From Knoellia koreensis (GTDB lineage Bacteria > Actinomycetota > Actinomycetes > Actinomycetales > Dermatophilaceae): a DNA stretch of 64,000 nt. The notes beneath the pieces were generated by a model, which saw only the letters and a list, made by a program, of their open reading frames with translations, was not told the DNA's origin and searched no databases. Each line of letters begins with the position of its first letter. The first letter of the stretch is position 1. Location: the NCBI RefSeq assembly GCF_013041615.1, contig NZ_JABEPQ010000004.1, forward strand, positions 298,090 through 362,089, written 5' to 3'. The position numbers were made by a program, and so were the translations under genes. Shown piece after piece: positions 18,604 through 29,400 of this stretch.

Positions 18604-20604
18604 ATGACACCGATCGGCTTCGAGGACAAGGTCGCCTTCGTCTGGAAGGTCGCGGACAAGCTGCGCGGCACGTTCAAGCAGCACGAGTACGGCTCGGTCA
18701 TGCTGCCGCTGCTCGTCCTGCGCCGCATGGACGCGGTCCTCGCCCCCACGAAGCAGGCAGTCCTCGACGCCGCGGCGGGCATGACGAACATCGGTGAGGG
18801 CCAGGCTGCCCTGCTGAAGAAGAAGGCCGGTCACCGCTTCTACAACACCTCACCGCTGACGTTCCCGACGCTGCTCAGCGACGACAAGGCCCTGGCCGAC
18901 AACCTCCGCTCCTACATCCGCAAGCTCTCCCCCGAGGCGTACGCGGTCATGGAGGCCTACGACTTCGACCCGAAGCTCGAACGCCTCGACCGCGCCGGCC
19001 TCCTGTATGCCGTGGTGGCCGACTTCGCGGATCTCGACCTGCGCCCGTCGGTGGTGAGCAACGAGGCGATGGGCTACATCTTCGAGGAGCTGCTGCGGAA
19101 GTTCTCCGAAATGAGCAACGAGACCGCCGGTGAGCACTACACCCCGCGCGAGGTCATCCGCCTCATCGTCAACCTGCTCGTCTCCGGCAAGACCGCCCAG
19201 GAGCTCACCGACAACCCGAAGCCGGTGCGCACCGTCTACGACCCGGCCGCCGGCACTGGCGGCATGCTCATGACCGCGCTGCACCACATCAAGGCGCTCA
19301 ACCCGGCGGCGATCGTCAACGTCTACGGCCAAGAGCTCAACGACGAAACCTGGGCGATCGCCCAGTCCGACCTGATGATGCAGGACACCGCGCCCGAGCG
19401 GATGCGCAACGGCAACACCCTCACGGGCGACGCCTTCCCCCTCGAACGGTTCGACTACATCCTCGCCAACCCGCCCTACGGCGTCGACTGGAAGGCCTAC
19501 GCCGCGCCGATCAAGGACGAGCCCTCCAAGCAGGGCTTCCACGGCCGCTTCGGCGCCGGCCTGCCCCGCATCTCTGACGGCTCGTTCCTGTTCCTGCAGC
19601 ACATGCTCTCGCACATGAAGCCGACCGGCTCCCGCGTCGGGATCGTGCTGTCCGGGTCGCCGCTTTTCTCAGGGCAGGCCGGCTCCGGGGAGTCGCAGAT
19701 CCGCCAGTGGATCCTCGAGAACGACTGGCTCGAAGGCATCGTCGCCCTGCCGGACCAGATGTTCTACAACACCGGCATCTCCACCTACGTGTGGATCCTC
19801 ACCAACGACAAGGCCGACGAGGACCGCGGCACCGTCAAGCTCATCGACGCGCGCGAGCTCGGGACCAAGATGCGCAAGTCCCTCGGCGACAAACGCAAAG
19901 AACTCACGTCTGCCGCGATCGAGACGATCGCGCATCTCTACGGCGGGGCACGGGGCGAGTTTGCCGACGACCCGCGTGTGAAGGTCCTCACCAACGAGAC
20001 GTTCGGCTTCCAGCGGATCACCGTCGAACGCCCCATGCGCCGCCGGTGGGAAGTCACCGCTGCCGCCCTCGAGGCGTTGGCTTCCTCAAAAGCTTGGGAG
20101 AAGTGGGGGTATGTCGACTCGCCTGGGCACATCTATGGGGGCTGGGTCGGGCGCACGTATGCCTCCGAGAAGGACCTGCTCGCTGAGCTCACCGAGAACA
20201 TGGGCGGGGGCGTGCCCATGGCAGTCATCAAAGAACTCCTGAAGGCGTGCGCCATCGCCGACCCTGAGGCGCCCACCGTGAAGGGACGCGGCGGGAAGGT
20301 CGAACCCGACCCGGACCTGCGCGACCAGGAGAGCATCCCGCTCCCCGAGGGATGGTTCGCCCTCGGCGAGGAGGAACGTGCGAAGGCGCTCGTCGAGACA
20401 GCAGAGGCCCACTTGGAGAACGAGATCCGGCCCTTCGTAACCGACGCGTGGATCGACCACACCAAGACCAAGGTCGGCTTCGAGATCCCCTTCACCCGCC
20501 AGTTCTACGTCTACACGCCACCACGCCCCGTCGACGAGATCGCCACCGAGATCAAAGCTCTGGAGGCCCAGATCCAGCAGTGGATGAGCGGCCTGGGCCT
20601 GTGA
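18604..20604 (+). CDS. hsdM: Type I restriction-modification methyltransferase HsdM
   Basis: N6-adenine methyltransferase subunit: protects host DNA and, with HsdS and HsdR, forms the restriction complex. The 666-aa protein starts MTPIGFEDKVAFVWKVADKL, typical of HsdM. It has the N-terminal helical domain, AGEHYTPREVIRLIVNLL, motif I DPAAGTGGMLMTA (SAM binding) and catalytic motif IV NPPYG. The C-terminal 150 residues, with alpha-helical and partly basic character, are longer than in E. coli HsdM (about 530 aa) but common in this subfamily. ATG 18604 is the first start consistent with the family. Overlaps hsdS by GTGA, indicating tight coupling. Confidence 0.92.
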   Translation: MTPIGFEDKVAFVWKVADKLRGTFKQHEYGSVMLPLLVLRRMDAVLAPTKQAVLDAAAGMTNIGEGQAALLKKKAGHRFYNTSPLTFPTLLSDDKALADNLRSYIRKLSPEAYAVMEAYDFDPKLERLDRAGLLYAVVADFADLDLRPSVVSNEAMGYIFEELLRKFSEMSNETAGEHYTPREVIRLIVNLLVSGKTAQELTDNPKPVRTVYDPAAGTGGMLMTALHHIKALNPAAIVNVYGQELNDETWAIAQSDLMMQDTAPERMRNGNTLTGDAFPLERFDYILANPPYGVDWKAYAAPIKDEPSKQGFHGRFGAGLPRISDGSFLFLQHMLSHMKPTGSRVGIVLSGSPLFSGQAGSGESQIRQWILENDWLEGIVALPDQMFYNTGISTYVWILTNDKADEDRGTVKLIDARELGTKMRKSLGDKRKELTSAAIETIAHLYGGARGEFADDPRVKVLTNETFGFQRITVERPMRRRWEVTAAALEALASSKAWEKWGYVDSPGHIYGGWVGRTYASEKDLLAELTENMGGGVPMAVIKELLKACAIADPEAPTVKGRGGKVEPDPDLRDQESIPLPEGWFALGEEERAKALVETAEAHLENEIRPFVTDAWIDHTKTKVGFEIPFTRQFYVYTPPRPVDEIATEIKALEAQIQQWMSGLGL

Positions 20605-21791
20605 CGATGATCGCCCTGCGGCACCTGGCCGAAGTTAACCCGTCAAGCCCAGAGTTTGACGCGCTTCCCGCCGATGCGGACGTGCTCTTCCTACCTCTCG
20701 AGACCGTGTGGAGCGACGACCGCGCCGACCAATCACGGCGCGTTCCAAAGAGCACCGTCGACTCGGGCTATACGCGATTCCAAGCTGGCGACACCGTGTG
20801 CCCCAAGGTCACCCCTACCTTCCAGGCCGGTAGGGCTATGAGGGCCCGCTCGGTCGGAGCAGGAACGACCGAACTGCACATCCTGCGCCCCAGACCCGGC
20901 GTCGACCCCCGCTGGGTTACCTACGCAGTCAGGTCAAAGCATTTCCTAGAGGAAGGCGTCACCGCGTTTCAGGGCGTTGCGGGCCTTCAACGAGTTCCAC
21001 AGGAGTTCGTCGCGAACTTCCGCGTCGCCGACGCGCCCTTGGAGGAGCAGCGGCGGATCGCGGACTTCCTCGACGACCGCGTCGCCCGCATCGACCAGAT
21101 CATCGCCGCCCGCCGCCGCCAAAGTGAGGCATTGGCCTCTGTCTACCCGGCGCGTCTCGGCTCGGAGGACTTCGGCTCGGGAAGCGGCACTCGTTTGCGA
21201 TACATCTGCTCCCCCGTTGACATGCGCGGAGGAGACGATTTGCCCCTGCTGTCAGTCTCCATCCACCATGGCGTGACGCGGCGCGACGAGGTCTCCGACC
21301 GCCCGGGACGCGCGGAGGACCTCTCGAAATACAAGCGGGTTCAGCCCAGCGACATCGTGCTGAATCGAATGCGAGCCTTTCAGGGCGCGGTGGGTATAGC
21401 TCGGGAATCTGGCGTCGTGAGCCCGGACTACTTGGTACTTCGCCCGGCTGAAGTCGACCCCGAATGGCTTGAATGCGTGCTTCGTTCACCGTGGTTTGTG
21501 GGTCAGATGATCGAGCGCTTACGTGGCATCGGGTCGATCGATCTGGGCACCGTGAGGACACCACGAATCAACTGGGCGGATCTGGCGGATATTCAAGTAG
21601 CGGTACCCCCGCACGTGGCGCAACTGCAACTGGCTGAGGAAGTCCGATCTCTTCAGGCGCGCCTGTCGACAGCGCGTCGGTCTGTTGCCCGGATGGCCGA
21701 CCTGTTTGAGGAGTTCAAGCGGTCGTTGATTACGGCGGCGGTGACTGGTGAGATCGATGTGACGACGGCGGGTAGTGGCATACAGGGGTGA
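20601..21791 (+). CDS. hsdS: Type I restriction-modification specificity subunit HsdS
   Basis: Target-recognition subunit: two variable DNA-contacting domains (about residues 5-150 and 185-335), each followed by a conserved helix. The central spacer helix PLEEQRRIADFLDDRVARID and the C-terminal VARMADLFEEFKRSLITAAV are diagnostic, and TGEIDV ends the repeat. The 396-aa length is normal for two half-sites. GTG 20601 overlaps the hsdM stop; ATG 20607 two codons later is nearly equal. Target sequence cannot be read from the protein. Confidence 0.88.
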   Translation: MTMIALRHLAEVNPSSPEFDALPADADVLFLPLETVWSDDRADQSRRVPKSTVDSGYTRFQAGDTVCPKVTPTFQAGRAMRARSVGAGTTELHILRPRPGVDPRWVTYAVRSKHFLEEGVTAFQGVAGLQRVPQEFVANFRVADAPLEEQRRIADFLDDRVARIDQIIAARRRQSEALASVYPARLGSEDFGSGSGTRLRYICSPVDMRGGDDLPLLSVSIHHGVTRRDEVSDRPGRAEDLSKYKRVQPSDIVLNRMRAFQGAVGIARESGVVSPDYLVLRPAEVDPEWLECVLRSPWFVGQMIERLRGIGSIDLGTVRTPRINWADLADIQVAVPPHVAQLQLAEEVRSLQARLSTARRSVARMADLFEEFKRSLITAAVTGEIDVTTAGSGIQG

Positions 21792-21798
21792 TTCGGGG

Positions 21799-24700
21799 AT
21801 GAGTATCACGAAGGAGTCGGCGTTCGAGTCGAACATCGAGGCGCACTTGCTGGGGCACGGCTGGCAGCGACTGAGCCCGGCGGCATACGACCGGAAGGCC
21901 GGGGTCGTGGGCGATGAGGTCATCGCTTTCGTGCAGGCGTCGCAGCCGAAGGCGTGGCAGCAGCTCGTGACGCGCCATGGTGGCGAGTCGACGGCGCGGG
22001 AGAAGTTCCTCAGGGTCGTCGTCGACGCGCTCGACCACCGGGGAACGATCAGCGTGCTGCGGTCTCCGGTGAAGGACTCCGGCGTCAGTCTGCGGCTGTG
22101 CTACTTCAGGCCGGCGAGCGGGCTGAATGTCGAGCAGGGTGAGCGGTACGCGGCGAACCGGCTCGGGGTGGTGCGGCAGCTGCATCACTCGGAGTCCAAC
22201 CCGGCGGACTCGGTTGACGTGGCCCTGGTCGTGAACGGGATCCCGGTGGCGACGGCGGAGCTGAAGAACCCGCTCACGCACCAGAACATCGAGCACGCGA
22301 TGGGGCAGTACCGGACGGACCGGAACCCGCACGACTTGATCTTCCGGGCTCGGACGGTCGTGCACTTCGCGGTCGACCCGCACCGGGTGGCGATGACGAC
22401 CCGGCTGGCGGGGCAGGACACGGTGTTCCTGCCGTTCGACCAGGGCAGCGGCGGCGCGGGCAACACGGGGACGGCGGGGAACCCGCCGACTGCCGATGGC
22501 TATCAGACGGCGTACCTGTGGGAGCAGGTGTGGCAGCACGACGCGTGGCTGGACCTGCTGGGGTCGTTCGTCCACTCCGAGGGTGGGAGGGTGCTGTTCC
22601 CGCGGTTCCACCAGTGGCACGCGGTGCGCTCGATCCTCGAGGCCACCCGCCGCGACGGAGCGGGGGTGGACCGACTGATCCAGCACTCGGCCGGGTCGGG
22701 CAAGTCGAACACGATCGCGTGGACGGCGCACGCCCTGTCGCGGTTGCATGGCGCCGATGACGCACCGATCTTCGACAAGGTCGTCGTGATCACCGACCGA
22801 AAGGTGCTCGACCGGCAGCTGCAGGACACCGTTTCCGGGCTGGAGCACACGCCCGGCACGATCGTGCGAATCGACGAGAAGTCCGACCAACTCAAGGCGG
22901 CGCTCGAGGGGCACGCGGCGCGGGTCATCATCACCACGCTGCAGAAGTTCCCGGTCGTGGCCGAGCTCGCCGCCAAGGACGCGGCGGCCGGTGAGGCCAA
23001 GGGCGTGGTGGGGCGACGGTTCGCCGTGATCGTCGACGAGGCGCACTCCTCATCCAGTGGTGACTCGGTCGCCAAGTTGAAGAAGGTCCTCGGTTCCGGC
23101 GAGGGGGGCGAAGCGGCGCTGGAGGCGGCCGAGGAAGCCGAGTCAGCGGCATACGACGAGTCGGTGGATGCTGCTGACGAGGCGCTGCTGGCCAGTGCGC
23201 GGAACCGGGGCAAGCAGAAGAATCTGTCGTTCTTCGCGTTCACGGCGACACCGAAGCCGAAGACACTCGACACGTTCGGGCAGGTCGGCCCGGACGGGAG
23301 CAAGCGACCGTTCCACACGTACTCGATGCGCCAGGCGATCGCGGAGGGTTTCATCCTCGACGTGCTCTCGGGGTACACGACGTATGGCGTCTACTACAAG
23401 CTCGCGAATAGCCACCCGCGCAACGACCCGGAGATGGAGTCGCGCAAGGGCCGTGCAGTGCTCGCGCGGTTCGCGTCGCTGCACCCCTATGCCCTCGAGG
23501 CGAAGGCGGAGGTGATCATCGAGCACTTCCGGAATAAGACCGCCGGGAAGATCGACGGGCACGCCAAGGCGATGGTCGTGACCCGGTCGCGGCTGCACGC
23601 GGTGCGCACCCACGCCGCGTTGGCGGCGTACATCGCGAAGAAGGGCTACGACAAGGGTGAGCGTCCGCTGCGGACGCTGGTCGCGTTCTCCGGGGCCGTG
23701 GTCGACCCGGACGCCCCCGATGCGTCGGGAGTGACCGAGGCGCAGATCAACGGTTTCTCCGACTCGCAACTGCCCAAGCAGTTCCACGGCGACGATTACC
23801 AGGTGCTCGTGGTGGCGGAGAAGTACCAGACCGGGTTCGACGAGCCGCTGCTGCACACGATGTACGTGGACAAGAAGCTCTCCGGGGTGGCCGCCGTGCA
23901 AACCCTGTCGCGGCTCAACCGCACCCATCCGGGCAAGCAGGACACGTTCGTCCTGGACTTCGCGAACACCGCCGAGGAGATCAAGGCGGCGTTCGAGCCA
24001 TTCTACGAGGAGTCGTTCGCGACGCCGACCGAACCGAACGTGCTCTACACGATGGAGCACGACCTCATGGCCGCCCGCGTGCTCTCCCGGGTGGAGATGG
24101 ACGCCGCCGTCGGTGCACTGCTGTCGGAGGATCCGGCGCAGCAGTCGGTCATCTACGCCAACCTCGACCCCGCGGTCGGACGGTTCGCAGCCCTCGACGA
24201 GGACGCGGCGGAGTCCTTCCGGAAGACGTTGGAGCACTTCTGCCGAGCGTATGCGTTCGTCGCCCAAGTCATGCCGTGGGCCGACGCCGACCTCGAGCGG
24301 CTCTTCCTCTACGGACGGCTGCTGCTGCTCGAGCTTCCCACCGGCGACAACGACCCGATGCCGCAGCTCAGCAAATCCGTGCAGCTGACCCACCTGCGGA
24401 TCGCGGTCGCCTCCGACGAGGCCATCACCCTCGCGGGTGCCGATGAGCCCGGCTCGGCACTGCCAGGTGAAGGCAAGGGGCCCAAAGCCGAACCCATCAT
24501 GGACAAGCTCTCGGCGCTCATATCGGCGATGAACGACAAGTACGGCGCGGACCTCGGCGAGGCCGACAAGGTCTGGGTTGACCAGCAGTGGGTCGTCGTT
24601 AAGGAGGACGACGAGATGCGCGAGGTCGCCCTGAACAACGACCGCGGCCAGTTCGAAATGGTCCTCGAGCAGAAGGTCAAGGACCTGCTCATCGACCGAC

Positions 24701-24816
24701 ACGACAAGAACGGCGTCTTGTTCGACCTCTTCTTCGCCAACCCCGACTTCCAGGCCTCTCTCGTCCGTTACCTTGCCGGCACCTACGACGAGTTCCGGCA
24801 AGAAGTCGCAACATGA
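21799..24816 (+). CDS. hsdR: Type I restriction enzyme ATP-dependent nuclease/translocase HsdR
   Basis: Motor and nuclease subunit that translocates DNA and cuts at a distance. The N-terminal PD-(D/E)XK nuclease shows DVALVVNGIPVATAELKNPL (D...E-x-K), then SF2 helicase motifs: HSAGSGKSNTIAW (Walker A), VVVITDRKVLDRQL, FAVIVDEAHSS (DEAH), FFAFTATPKPKTLDTFG and a C-terminal motif VI region AVQTLSRLNRTHPGK. 1005 aa from ATG 21799, with AGGGG ten bases upstream; a GTG at 21775 is possible but overlaps hsdS. Seven bases separate it from hsdS. All catalytic motifs look intact. Confidence 0.92.
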   Translation: MSITKESAFESNIEAHLLGHGWQRLSPAAYDRKAGVVGDEVIAFVQASQPKAWQQLVTRHGGESTAREKFLRVVVDALDHRGTISVLRSPVKDSGVSLRLCYFRPASGLNVEQGERYAANRLGVVRQLHHSESNPADSVDVALVVNGIPVATAELKNPLTHQNIEHAMGQYRTDRNPHDLIFRARTVVHFAVDPHRVAMTTRLAGQDTVFLPFDQGSGGAGNTGTAGNPPTADGYQTAYLWEQVWQHDAWLDLLGSFVHSEGGRVLFPRFHQWHAVRSILEATRRDGAGVDRLIQHSAGSGKSNTIAWTAHALSRLHGADDAPIFDKVVVITDRKVLDRQLQDTVSGLEHTPGTIVRIDEKSDQLKAALEGHAARVIITTLQKFPVVAELAAKDAAAGEAKGVVGRRFAVIVDEAHSSSSGDSVAKLKKVLGSGEGGEAALEAAEEAESAAYDESVDAADEALLASARNRGKQKNLSFFAFTATPKPKTLDTFGQVGPDGSKRPFHTYSMRQAIAEGFILDVLSGYTTYGVYYKLANSHPRNDPEMESRKGRAVLARFASLHPYALEAKAEVIIEHFRNKTAGKIDGHAKAMVVTRSRLHAVRTHAALAAYIAKKGYDKGERPLRTLVAFSGAVVDPDAPDASGVTEAQINGFSDSQLPKQFHGDDYQVLVVAEKYQTGFDEPLLHTMYVDKKLSGVAAVQTLSRLNRTHPGKQDTFVLDFANTAEEIKAAFEPFYEESFATPTEPNVLYTMEHDLMAARVLSRVEMDAAVGALLSEDPAQQSVIYANLDPAVGRFAALDEDAAESFRKTLEHFCRAYAFVAQVMPWADADLERLFLYGRLLLLELPTGDNDPMPQLSKSVQLTHLRIAVASDEAITLAGADEPGSALPGEGKGPKAEPIMDKLSALISAMNDKYGADLGEADKVWVDQQWVVVKEDDEMREVALNNDRGQFEMVLEQKVKDLLIDRHDKNGVLFDLFFANPDFQASLVRYLAGTYDEFRQEVAT

Positions 24817-24878
24817 GCCTGTCACCGCTGTCGAGAGATCTCGAACGCGTCCGTAAAGGTGATCGAAGGGACCAAGGG

Positions 24879-25916
24879 ATGAAGAGAATGTGGGGCATCC
24901 ACAACGATGCGCTGGGTTCGGAGCTCGTGGACGAGGGCTTCATCTCCATCGGCTGGGAGGAGATGCCTGACCTGAGGTCCATCGGCGACGAGATGGCGCG
25001 GATGAAGGCTGCGGTGCACGCCACGTACCCGGCAGCGAAACCCGCAGCCATCCCGGTTTGGGCTGGCGTGCTGCGCAGGTTCGCCTTCGAGATGGCCGAG
25101 GGTGATCTGGTTGTCGCGCCCTACAAAGCAGACAGCACGCTCAACTTCGGTGTTGTCTCCGGCCCGTACGAGCACCACCCGAACGCGCCCAGGCATCCGC
25201 ATCGTCGACGCGTCAAATGGTTAAAGACGGGAGTGGCGCGGAGCCTGTTCCCGCAGGCCGCCCTGTACGAGATCGGATCGGCGGTCACCCTCTTCCAAGT
25301 GCGTAAGCACGACACGGTGTTCCGCAACTACTTGGATGCGGCGACCGACGAGACCTTCGAGGCCGAGAGCCAGAAACAGCCAAACGCGACCACCCACGCG
25401 ACGACTGATGACGCGGTCGCCGACGAGCCGAACGCCGAGCGGATCGATCAGCACACGAGGGACTTCATCGCGCGCGTTCTCTTGACCGACCTCTCGGATC
25501 GTGAGTTCGAGGAGTTCACCGCAGACCTGCTACGGGCCATGGGATACCAGGCCCGCGTCACCCCGTACTCCCAGGACGGCGGCATCGACGTGATCGCACA
25601 CACGGATCCTTTGGGGATCGAGCCGCCCATCATCAAGGTGCAGTGCAAGCACACCACCGGGACTCGAGGACGTCCGGACGTGCAGCAGCTCATCGGTACG
25701 CTCTCGCAGAACGAGGCCGGGCTCTACGTCACGCTGGGTGCGTTCAGCGCGGACGCCATCGCCCTCGAGCGGGAACGGCAGAACCTGCGCCTGTTCTCTG
25801 GTGCGGACCTCACCAGCCTCACCCTGGAGCACTACGACGCACTCCCCTCGCGCTGGCGGAGTCGCATGCCCCTGCGTCGGGTCCTCGTCGTCGAGCGCGA
25901 CCCGGAGGCCGGCTGA
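24879..25916 (+). CDS. Mrr-like restriction endonuclease with N-terminal reader-like domain
   Basis: Likely modification-dependent (type IV) endonuclease. The C-terminal Mrr-type PD-(D/E)XK domain (residues about 205-330) has EFEEFTADLLRAMGY, QDGGIDVIAH and IKVQCKHTTG (D...Q-x-K). The N-terminal 130 residues, starting with MKRMWGIHND, have a GDLVVAPYK...FGVVSGPYEHHP...RRVKWL pattern resembling PUA/EVE-type modified-base readers; this is inference. ATG 24879 is chosen because GAAGGG lies eight bases upstream and the domain begins there; ATG 24813, overlapping the hsdR stop (ATGA), would add 22 residues. Last gene of the hsd operon, so it may catch phages whose modified DNA escapes the type I enzyme. 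Confidence 0.8.
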   Translation: MKRMWGIHNDALGSELVDEGFISIGWEEMPDLRSIGDEMARMKAAVHATYPAAKPAAIPVWAGVLRRFAFEMAEGDLVVAPYKADSTLNFGVVSGPYEHHPNAPRHPHRRRVKWLKTGVARSLFPQAALYEIGSAVTLFQVRKHDTVFRNYLDAATDETFEAESQKQPNATTHATTDDAVADEPNAERIDQHTRDFIARVLLTDLSDREFEEFTADLLRAMGYQARVTPYSQDGGIDVIAHTDPLGIEPPIIKVQCKHTTGTRGRPDVQQLIGTLSQNEAGLYVTLGAFSADAIALERERQNLRLFSGADLTSLTLEHYDALPSRWRSRMPLRRVLVVERDPEAG

Positions 25917-25940
25917 GCCTGAGTCGAGCACGCTCACCAC

Positions 25941-26282
25941 CTACGTCGGGTTCTCGACGGCAGGGTCAGGATCGCTCGCCTCCCGGACATCAGCCCTCAG
26001 CTGACCGATCAGCCGCTTCACCTCACGGCTGGTCAGTTCCCCACCGCACCAGTCGGCGATGTGGCTGACCGAGAGGCCCTCGTCCTCGGTGAGCTGCTGC
26101 AGTGCAAGGCCGGCGCGCCTTTCGCAGTCGGCGATGGCGGCCTTGCGCTCCTCGAGGGCGGTGAGGACGTCGACGGCGAGGGCTTCGATTCGCTTGTCCC
26201 GCTCGGCCCGTTGCCGCCTGCGCTGGGCTTGAGCATCGAGAGCTGCTCGACGTGCCGCCTGCCGCGCTGATTGCTGTCCCAT
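25941..26282 (-). CDS. Small helical protein divergent from the relaxase (113 aa)
   Basis: 113 aa from ATG 26282, preceded by a strong ribosome site (AAAGGAGAT); the longer upstream frame lacks one. N-terminal half is a very basic Arg/Ala/Gln helix (MGQQSARQAARRAALDAQAQ), followed by a coiled-coil-like Glu-rich region and a C-terminal helix-turn-helix-like segment (VSHIADWCGGELTSREVKRL). The layout and position suggest an auxiliary relaxosome protein or transcriptional regulator of the transfer region; inference only. It ends 24 bp from the convergent Mrr-like gene. Confidence 0.65.
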   Translation of the reverse strand: MGQQSARQAARRAALDAQAQRRRQRAERDKRIEALAVDVLTALEERKAAIADCERRAGLALQQLTEDEGLSVSHIADWCGGELTSREVKRLIGQLRADVREASDPDPAVENPT

Positions 26283-26439
26283 TTCGGATCTCCTTTCGAG
26301 GCTTCTCCCCCTCCCGAAGGCTGACGCCGCCCCCACACGGTCATCGCGAGAGACCCGCGTCTGCGTACCCCGCCGCGAACCGACCGACCTCATGCGCCAC
26401 ACACCTCTTGCATGGTCGGATTCAGGTCCGCTTCGGTGA

Positions 26440-26456
26440 CCGCAGCGAGGCTGCGG
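26440..26456. repeat. Hairpin in relaxase upstream region, candidate oriT element
   Basis: CCGCAG (26440-26445) and CTGCGG (26451-26456) with a 5-nt loop, 16 bp before the relaxase start and inside the 190-bp divergent intergenic region. MobF transfer origins usually lie next to the relaxase gene and contain short inverted repeats, so this region is the best oriT candidate; the hairpin could also tune relaxase translation. Confidence 0.35.
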
Positions 26457-26472
26457 GCCCCTTAGGGCGGGT

Positions 26473-29400
26473 GTGACGATGTCGATCCACAAGCTGACCG
26501 CGGGGTCGGGGTATGACTACCTGACCCGGCAGGTGGCTGCCCTGGATGCGACCGAGCGGGGTCACACGGGGTTGGCGAGCTACTACACGGCCAAGGGCGA
26601 ATCGCCGGGGGTGTGGGTGGGCTCCGGCCTGGCCGGGATCGAGGGGCTGGCCGCCGGGGATCTCGTCACGGCGGAGCAGGTGCAGGCGCTGTTCGGGTCT
26701 GGCCACCACCCGTTGGCGCACGAGCGCCGCGCCCGGCTGGCCGGGGACGCGACCGACGAGCAGGTGCAGGCGGTCACCCGACTGGGCCAGCCGTACAAGG
26801 TCTACGCCGGGGACGTCAGCGCGTTCCGGCTCGAGGTCGCCAAGCGGATCGCCGCCTTGAACACAGAAGCCGGCCTCCCGCAGGACTCGCCTGTCGCCCT
26901 CGAGGAGCGGGCTCGGGTCCGCACCGAGTTCGCCACCGAGCTCTTCCGCGCCGATCACGGCCGGGACCCCGAGGACGCCCGGGAGGTCGCCGCGACGATC
27001 GCGAAGCACTCCCGGCCGCGGACGAACGCGGTGGCCGGCTACGACCTGACCTTCTCCCCGGTGAAGTCCGTCAGCACGCTGTGGGCGATCGCCTCCCCCG
27101 ACGTCGCCGCGCGGATCGAGCGGGCCCATCAGGCCGCGGTCAAGGACGCCCTGACCTTCATCGAGGAGCACGCCCTGTTCACCCGGACCGGCACGAACGG
27201 GGTCCGTCAGGTCGACGTCCAAGGCTTGGTGGCGACGGCGTTCACGCACCGTGACTCCCGCGCCGGCGACCCCGACCTGCACACGCACGTCGCGGTCGCG
27301 AACAAGGTGCAGACCCTCGACGGGCGGTGGCTGAGCATCGACGGTCGGGTGCTGTTCAAGGCGACCGTGGCCGCGTCGGAGACGTACAACACCGCCCTTG
27401 AGCAGCACCTGCGCGCCGACCTCGGCGTGACGTTCGCCGAGCGCCCGAACGAGGATGCGCGGAAGCGGCCGGTCCGCGAGGTGGTCGGTGTCGACCCGCG
27501 GCTGAACGAGCGGTGGTCCTCCCGAAGGGTGAGCATCGAGGCTCGCCGCAGCGAGCTCGCGGCCGACTTCCAGGCCACCCACGGGCGGCCGCCGACGCCG
27601 GTCGAGTCGATCCAGTTGGCGCAGCAGGCCACCCTCGAGACGCGTGAGGCGAAGCACGAGCCGCGCAGCCTCACGGAGCAGCGGCAGGCGTGGCGGGCGC
27701 AGGCTATCGAGGTCCTCGGTGGCGCCGACGCGGTCGACGTCATGGCCCTCGGTGCCCTGTCCCGCGAGCCCGAGCGCGCCGTGCGGGTGGACGACGCGTG
27801 GATCCAGGGCACGGCGGAGCAGGTCGTGAAGGCCGTCGAGTCCCGGCGGGCGACGTGGCAGGTGTGGCACGTTCGGGCGGAGGCGCAGCGCCGGGTCCGC
27901 GCCGCCGGCCTGGCCGCGGGTGAGTCGGAGCAGGCCGTGGACCGGGTCGTGAAGCAGGCCCTGACCGGGGGCTCGGTGTCCCTCGCCCGCCCTGATGACG
28001 GCCTCGTCGAGCCACCTGTCTTGCGGCGTCGCGACGGGTCGAGCGTGTACACGGTGGCCGGCGCCGACCAGTACACCTCGGCGCGGGTGCTGGCCGCCGA
28101 GCAGCGGCTGGTCGCCACGGCCGGGCTCGCGGACGGGTATACGGCCGGGCCGGCGAGCGTGGACCTGGCGCTGCTCGAGGCGACCGCGAACGGCACGGCT
28201 CTCAACGCCGGGCAGGCGGCGCTGGTGCGCTCGATGGCGGCCTCCGGCGCGCGGCTGCAGCTGGCGATCGCGCCCGCCGGGGCTGGGAAGACCACCGCGA
28301 TGCGGGTCCTCGCCGGGGCGTGGTCCGACGCCGGCGGCGAGGTCATCGGGCTGGCGCCGTCGGCGGCCGCGGCCGCGGCGCTGCGTGAGCACACCGGTGC
28401 CAGCACGGACACCCTCGCGAAGCTCGTCTGGTCCATCGAGCACGACGACCTGCCCGACTGGGCCGCCCGGATCGGCCCGCGGACGCTGGTCGTCATCGAC
28501 GAGGCCGGCATGGCCGACACCCTCTCCCTGGACGCGGCGGTCGCGTTCGTCGTCGGCCGCGGCGGCAGCGTCCGCCTGATCGGCGATGACCAGCAGCTCG
28601 CCGCGATCGGCGCCGGCGGGGTGCTGCGCGACATCGAAGCGAGCCACGGCGCGGCCCGGCTGACCGAGCTGATGCGGTTCGCCGACCCCGCCGAGGGCGC
28701 CGCCTCCCTCGCGCTGCGCGACGGGCGACCGGAGGCGCTCGGGTTCTACCTCGACCACGGCCGCGTCCACGTCGGCGACCTCGCGACGATGACCGAGGAC
28801 GTGTTCACCGCCTGGCAGAACGACCGCGCCGCCGGTCACGACGCGATCATGCTGGCCCCCACCCGTGAGCTCGTCGCCGGGCTGAACCAGCGCGCCCGCG
28901 CCCACCGCCTCACCCAGGAAGCCAGCCCCGCACAACGACCCGGTCCAGTTCGGGCGCCCGGCGGGCGGGGCCACGAGAGCGAGGCCAGGGGCATACGCGA
29001 CACCATCCATGAAAACCGGGCGGCGCGTCTGGCGGACGGGAACGAGGCCTCGGTCGGGGACCTGATCATCACCCGCTCCAACGACCGGCGGCTGCGGATC
29101 TCGGCCACCGACTGGGTCAAGAACGGCGACCGGTGGGCCGTCCGCGCGGTCGGCGCGGACGGCGGGCTGTCGGTGCAGCACACCCGTAACGGGCGGCTCG
29201 TCACGCTGCCCGCACCGTACGTGACCGCCTCGACCGAGCTCGGCTACGCGACCACGGTCCACGGCGCACAGGGCGTGTCCGCCGACGTCATGCACGGCCT
29301 GGCCACCGGCGCCGAGTCCCGGCAGCAGCTCTACACGATGCTCACCCGCGGCCGGCACGCCAACCACGTCTACCTGCAGGTCGTCGGCGACGGCGACCCG

